A stretch of DNA of 46,129 nt from Spongospora subterranea f. sp. subterranea. Lineage: Eukaryota; Endomyxa: Phytomyxea; Phytomyxea; Plasmodiophorida. A program made the position numbers and the translations under genes. The stretch lies in assembly GCA_049724395.1 (NCBI GenBank), contig JAUGWO010000261.1:1-46129 (forward strand), given 5' to 3'. Each line of letters opens with the position of its first letter. Position 1 is the first letter of the stretch. The notes under the pieces were generated by a model. The model had not been told where the DNA came from, made no database searches, and worked only from the letters and a program-made list of their open reading frames with translations. This document shows, piece by piece, positions 45,357-46,129 of the stretch.

Positions 45357-45431
45357 TTGGAGAATGGGATAATCGAAATCCCGACCTCGTCGTTGCTAAC
45401 GACGCGTGATGACCAACTACACCAATTCCCC
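45357..45431. repeat. Dispersed 75-bp repeat, copy B
   Basis: Counterpart of 37083-37157. Here the plus-strand reading includes a longer upstream part (KVWTIIRMLMQNNLENGIIE) in which a helix precedes GIIE, as before the first conserved block of Ty3/gypsy reverse transcriptases. Flanking sequence differs from copy A on both sides. Confidence 0.65.
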
Positions 45432-45439
45432 AGAGATCT

Positions 45440-45991
45440 GATTACGTTAATACAGATCTGCCATTGAGTCATTGATAATCACTATTATCGTTACTACAGT
45501 ACCTAACTACCCAACATTACCTACCGCTATCGCTTATAGCATTGAACGTCCCATCACACTCAAGCCAAGATTGGCGAAAAGCAAACGACGCGAAAAATGG
45601 CCTCCAGCCGACGACAAACAGTCGATTCTAACGATAATGGACAAGCAGCCCAAGCTGATCAGACAGTACATGGACTGACGGAAGAATTCAACTTATGCCG
45701 AGTAGGTAAACGGTCCCCCAATCCTTGGTCGATTTTGCTTACTATACGCCTGGGCGAACTCCAGGTTGATATTCCGATCGGATACGGTGGCCAACGGTGC
45801 GTGTATCAGGCGATTCTGATAATCATCCGATTCAAACAGGATCAAACGTTTGTTCCTAAACTGATCTCCCAGTTGGACAGAACCAACTTGGGAAGAATTT
45901 AAAAGGACCGACTGGAGACACAATTTACCGTCATGGGAAGTGACACTTACCTATATCCCCAAGCAAAAATAAACTCCAGGAAATCCGAAAC
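45440..45991 (+). mobile_element. Copia gag-like fossil of a further family
   Basis: The leader and gag start resemble the gag region at 39-40 kb in arrangement: a Ser/Arg/Asp-rich start, then sequence similar to L-x-x-T-N-W-E-E-F-K-R and ETQFTVMGSDTYL. Sequence divergence from that family is large. Broken, with several interruptions. The rest of the element lies outside the window, if it exists. Confidence 0.45.
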
Positions 45992-46129
45992 GACTCAATG
46001 GCGGATCTGTGTCAACACGCCCGTTGCTTTTGAGTCGTGTGTACTTGTTGTTATGTTGTGTTTGTCGTGATTCATAAGCGCGGCTCGTTGCGTTCGATGT
46101 TCGTTCTCGAAGCGGTTTTGTAAATCTGT

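Noticed and set aside
1-46129. Bacterial-type operons, riboswitches or ribosome binding sites
   Set aside because: Genes are intron-split and eukaryotic; none of these signals is expected or seen.

Overview
The window reads as nuclear DNA of a eukaryote. Protein genes are split by many very short introns, mostly 45-65 nt, a few apparently 26-34 nt, with GT starts and ends in TTTAG, CAG or sometimes AAG. Two eukaryotic tRNA genes (Val-UAC and Ile-UAU) are present. The recognisable host genes are eukaryotic housekeeping ones: ribosomal protein eL32, ubiquitin-activating enzyme UBA1, a TLC-domain membrane protein and the small-subunit processome protein UTP7/WDR46. I cannot place the organism firmly. 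Intron size and transposon types would fit an early-diverging fungus or another small-bodied or single-celled eukaryote. GC content is moderate and no non-standard genetic code is needed.

Layout. Positions 1-7.4 kb are repeat-derived: a LINE 5' fragment coding for an OTU-type protease and the start of an endonuclease, an LTR gag-protease fossil, a tRNA-Val, two foldback structures (one made of chromodomain sequence), and an inverted relic of the next gene. From 7.5 to 9.2 kb lies a signal-peptide, proline-rich, single-pass membrane protein. From 9.2 to 12.5 kb there is little I can assign apart from tRNA-Ile and a higher-order tandem repeat. eL32 (minus, 12.5-13.2 kb) and UBA1 (plus, 14.7-19.2 kb) are divergent; a TLC-domain gene (minus, 19.4-20.3 kb) ends tail to tail with UBA1. 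A decayed DDE transposase lies at 20.9-21.5 kb.

From 24.5 to 27.6 kb two convergent paralogues encode small secreted proteins with an apparent NTF2/SnoaL-like fold and many N-glycosylation sites. From 28.5 to 32.8 kb a many-exon gene encodes a large protein of unknown function ending in a FYVE-type zinc finger. UTP7/WDR46 follows on the minus strand (33.3-35.5 kb), with a partial copy of its first exon 0.7 kb upstream. From 37 kb to the end the window is dominated by broken Ty1/copia elements, with inverted duplications of their gag and RNase H parts and palindromic LTR-like repeats.

The host genes do not form a pathway; they are ordinary neighbours. The recurring theme is inverted or partial duplication of local sequence: proline-rich gene, chromodomain, secreted pair, UTP7 exon 1, copia gag and copia RNase H. 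Some otherwise well-conserved genes (UBA1, the first secreted paralogue, the DDE transposase) show isolated one-base shifts, often next to homopolymers, which could be assembly errors.
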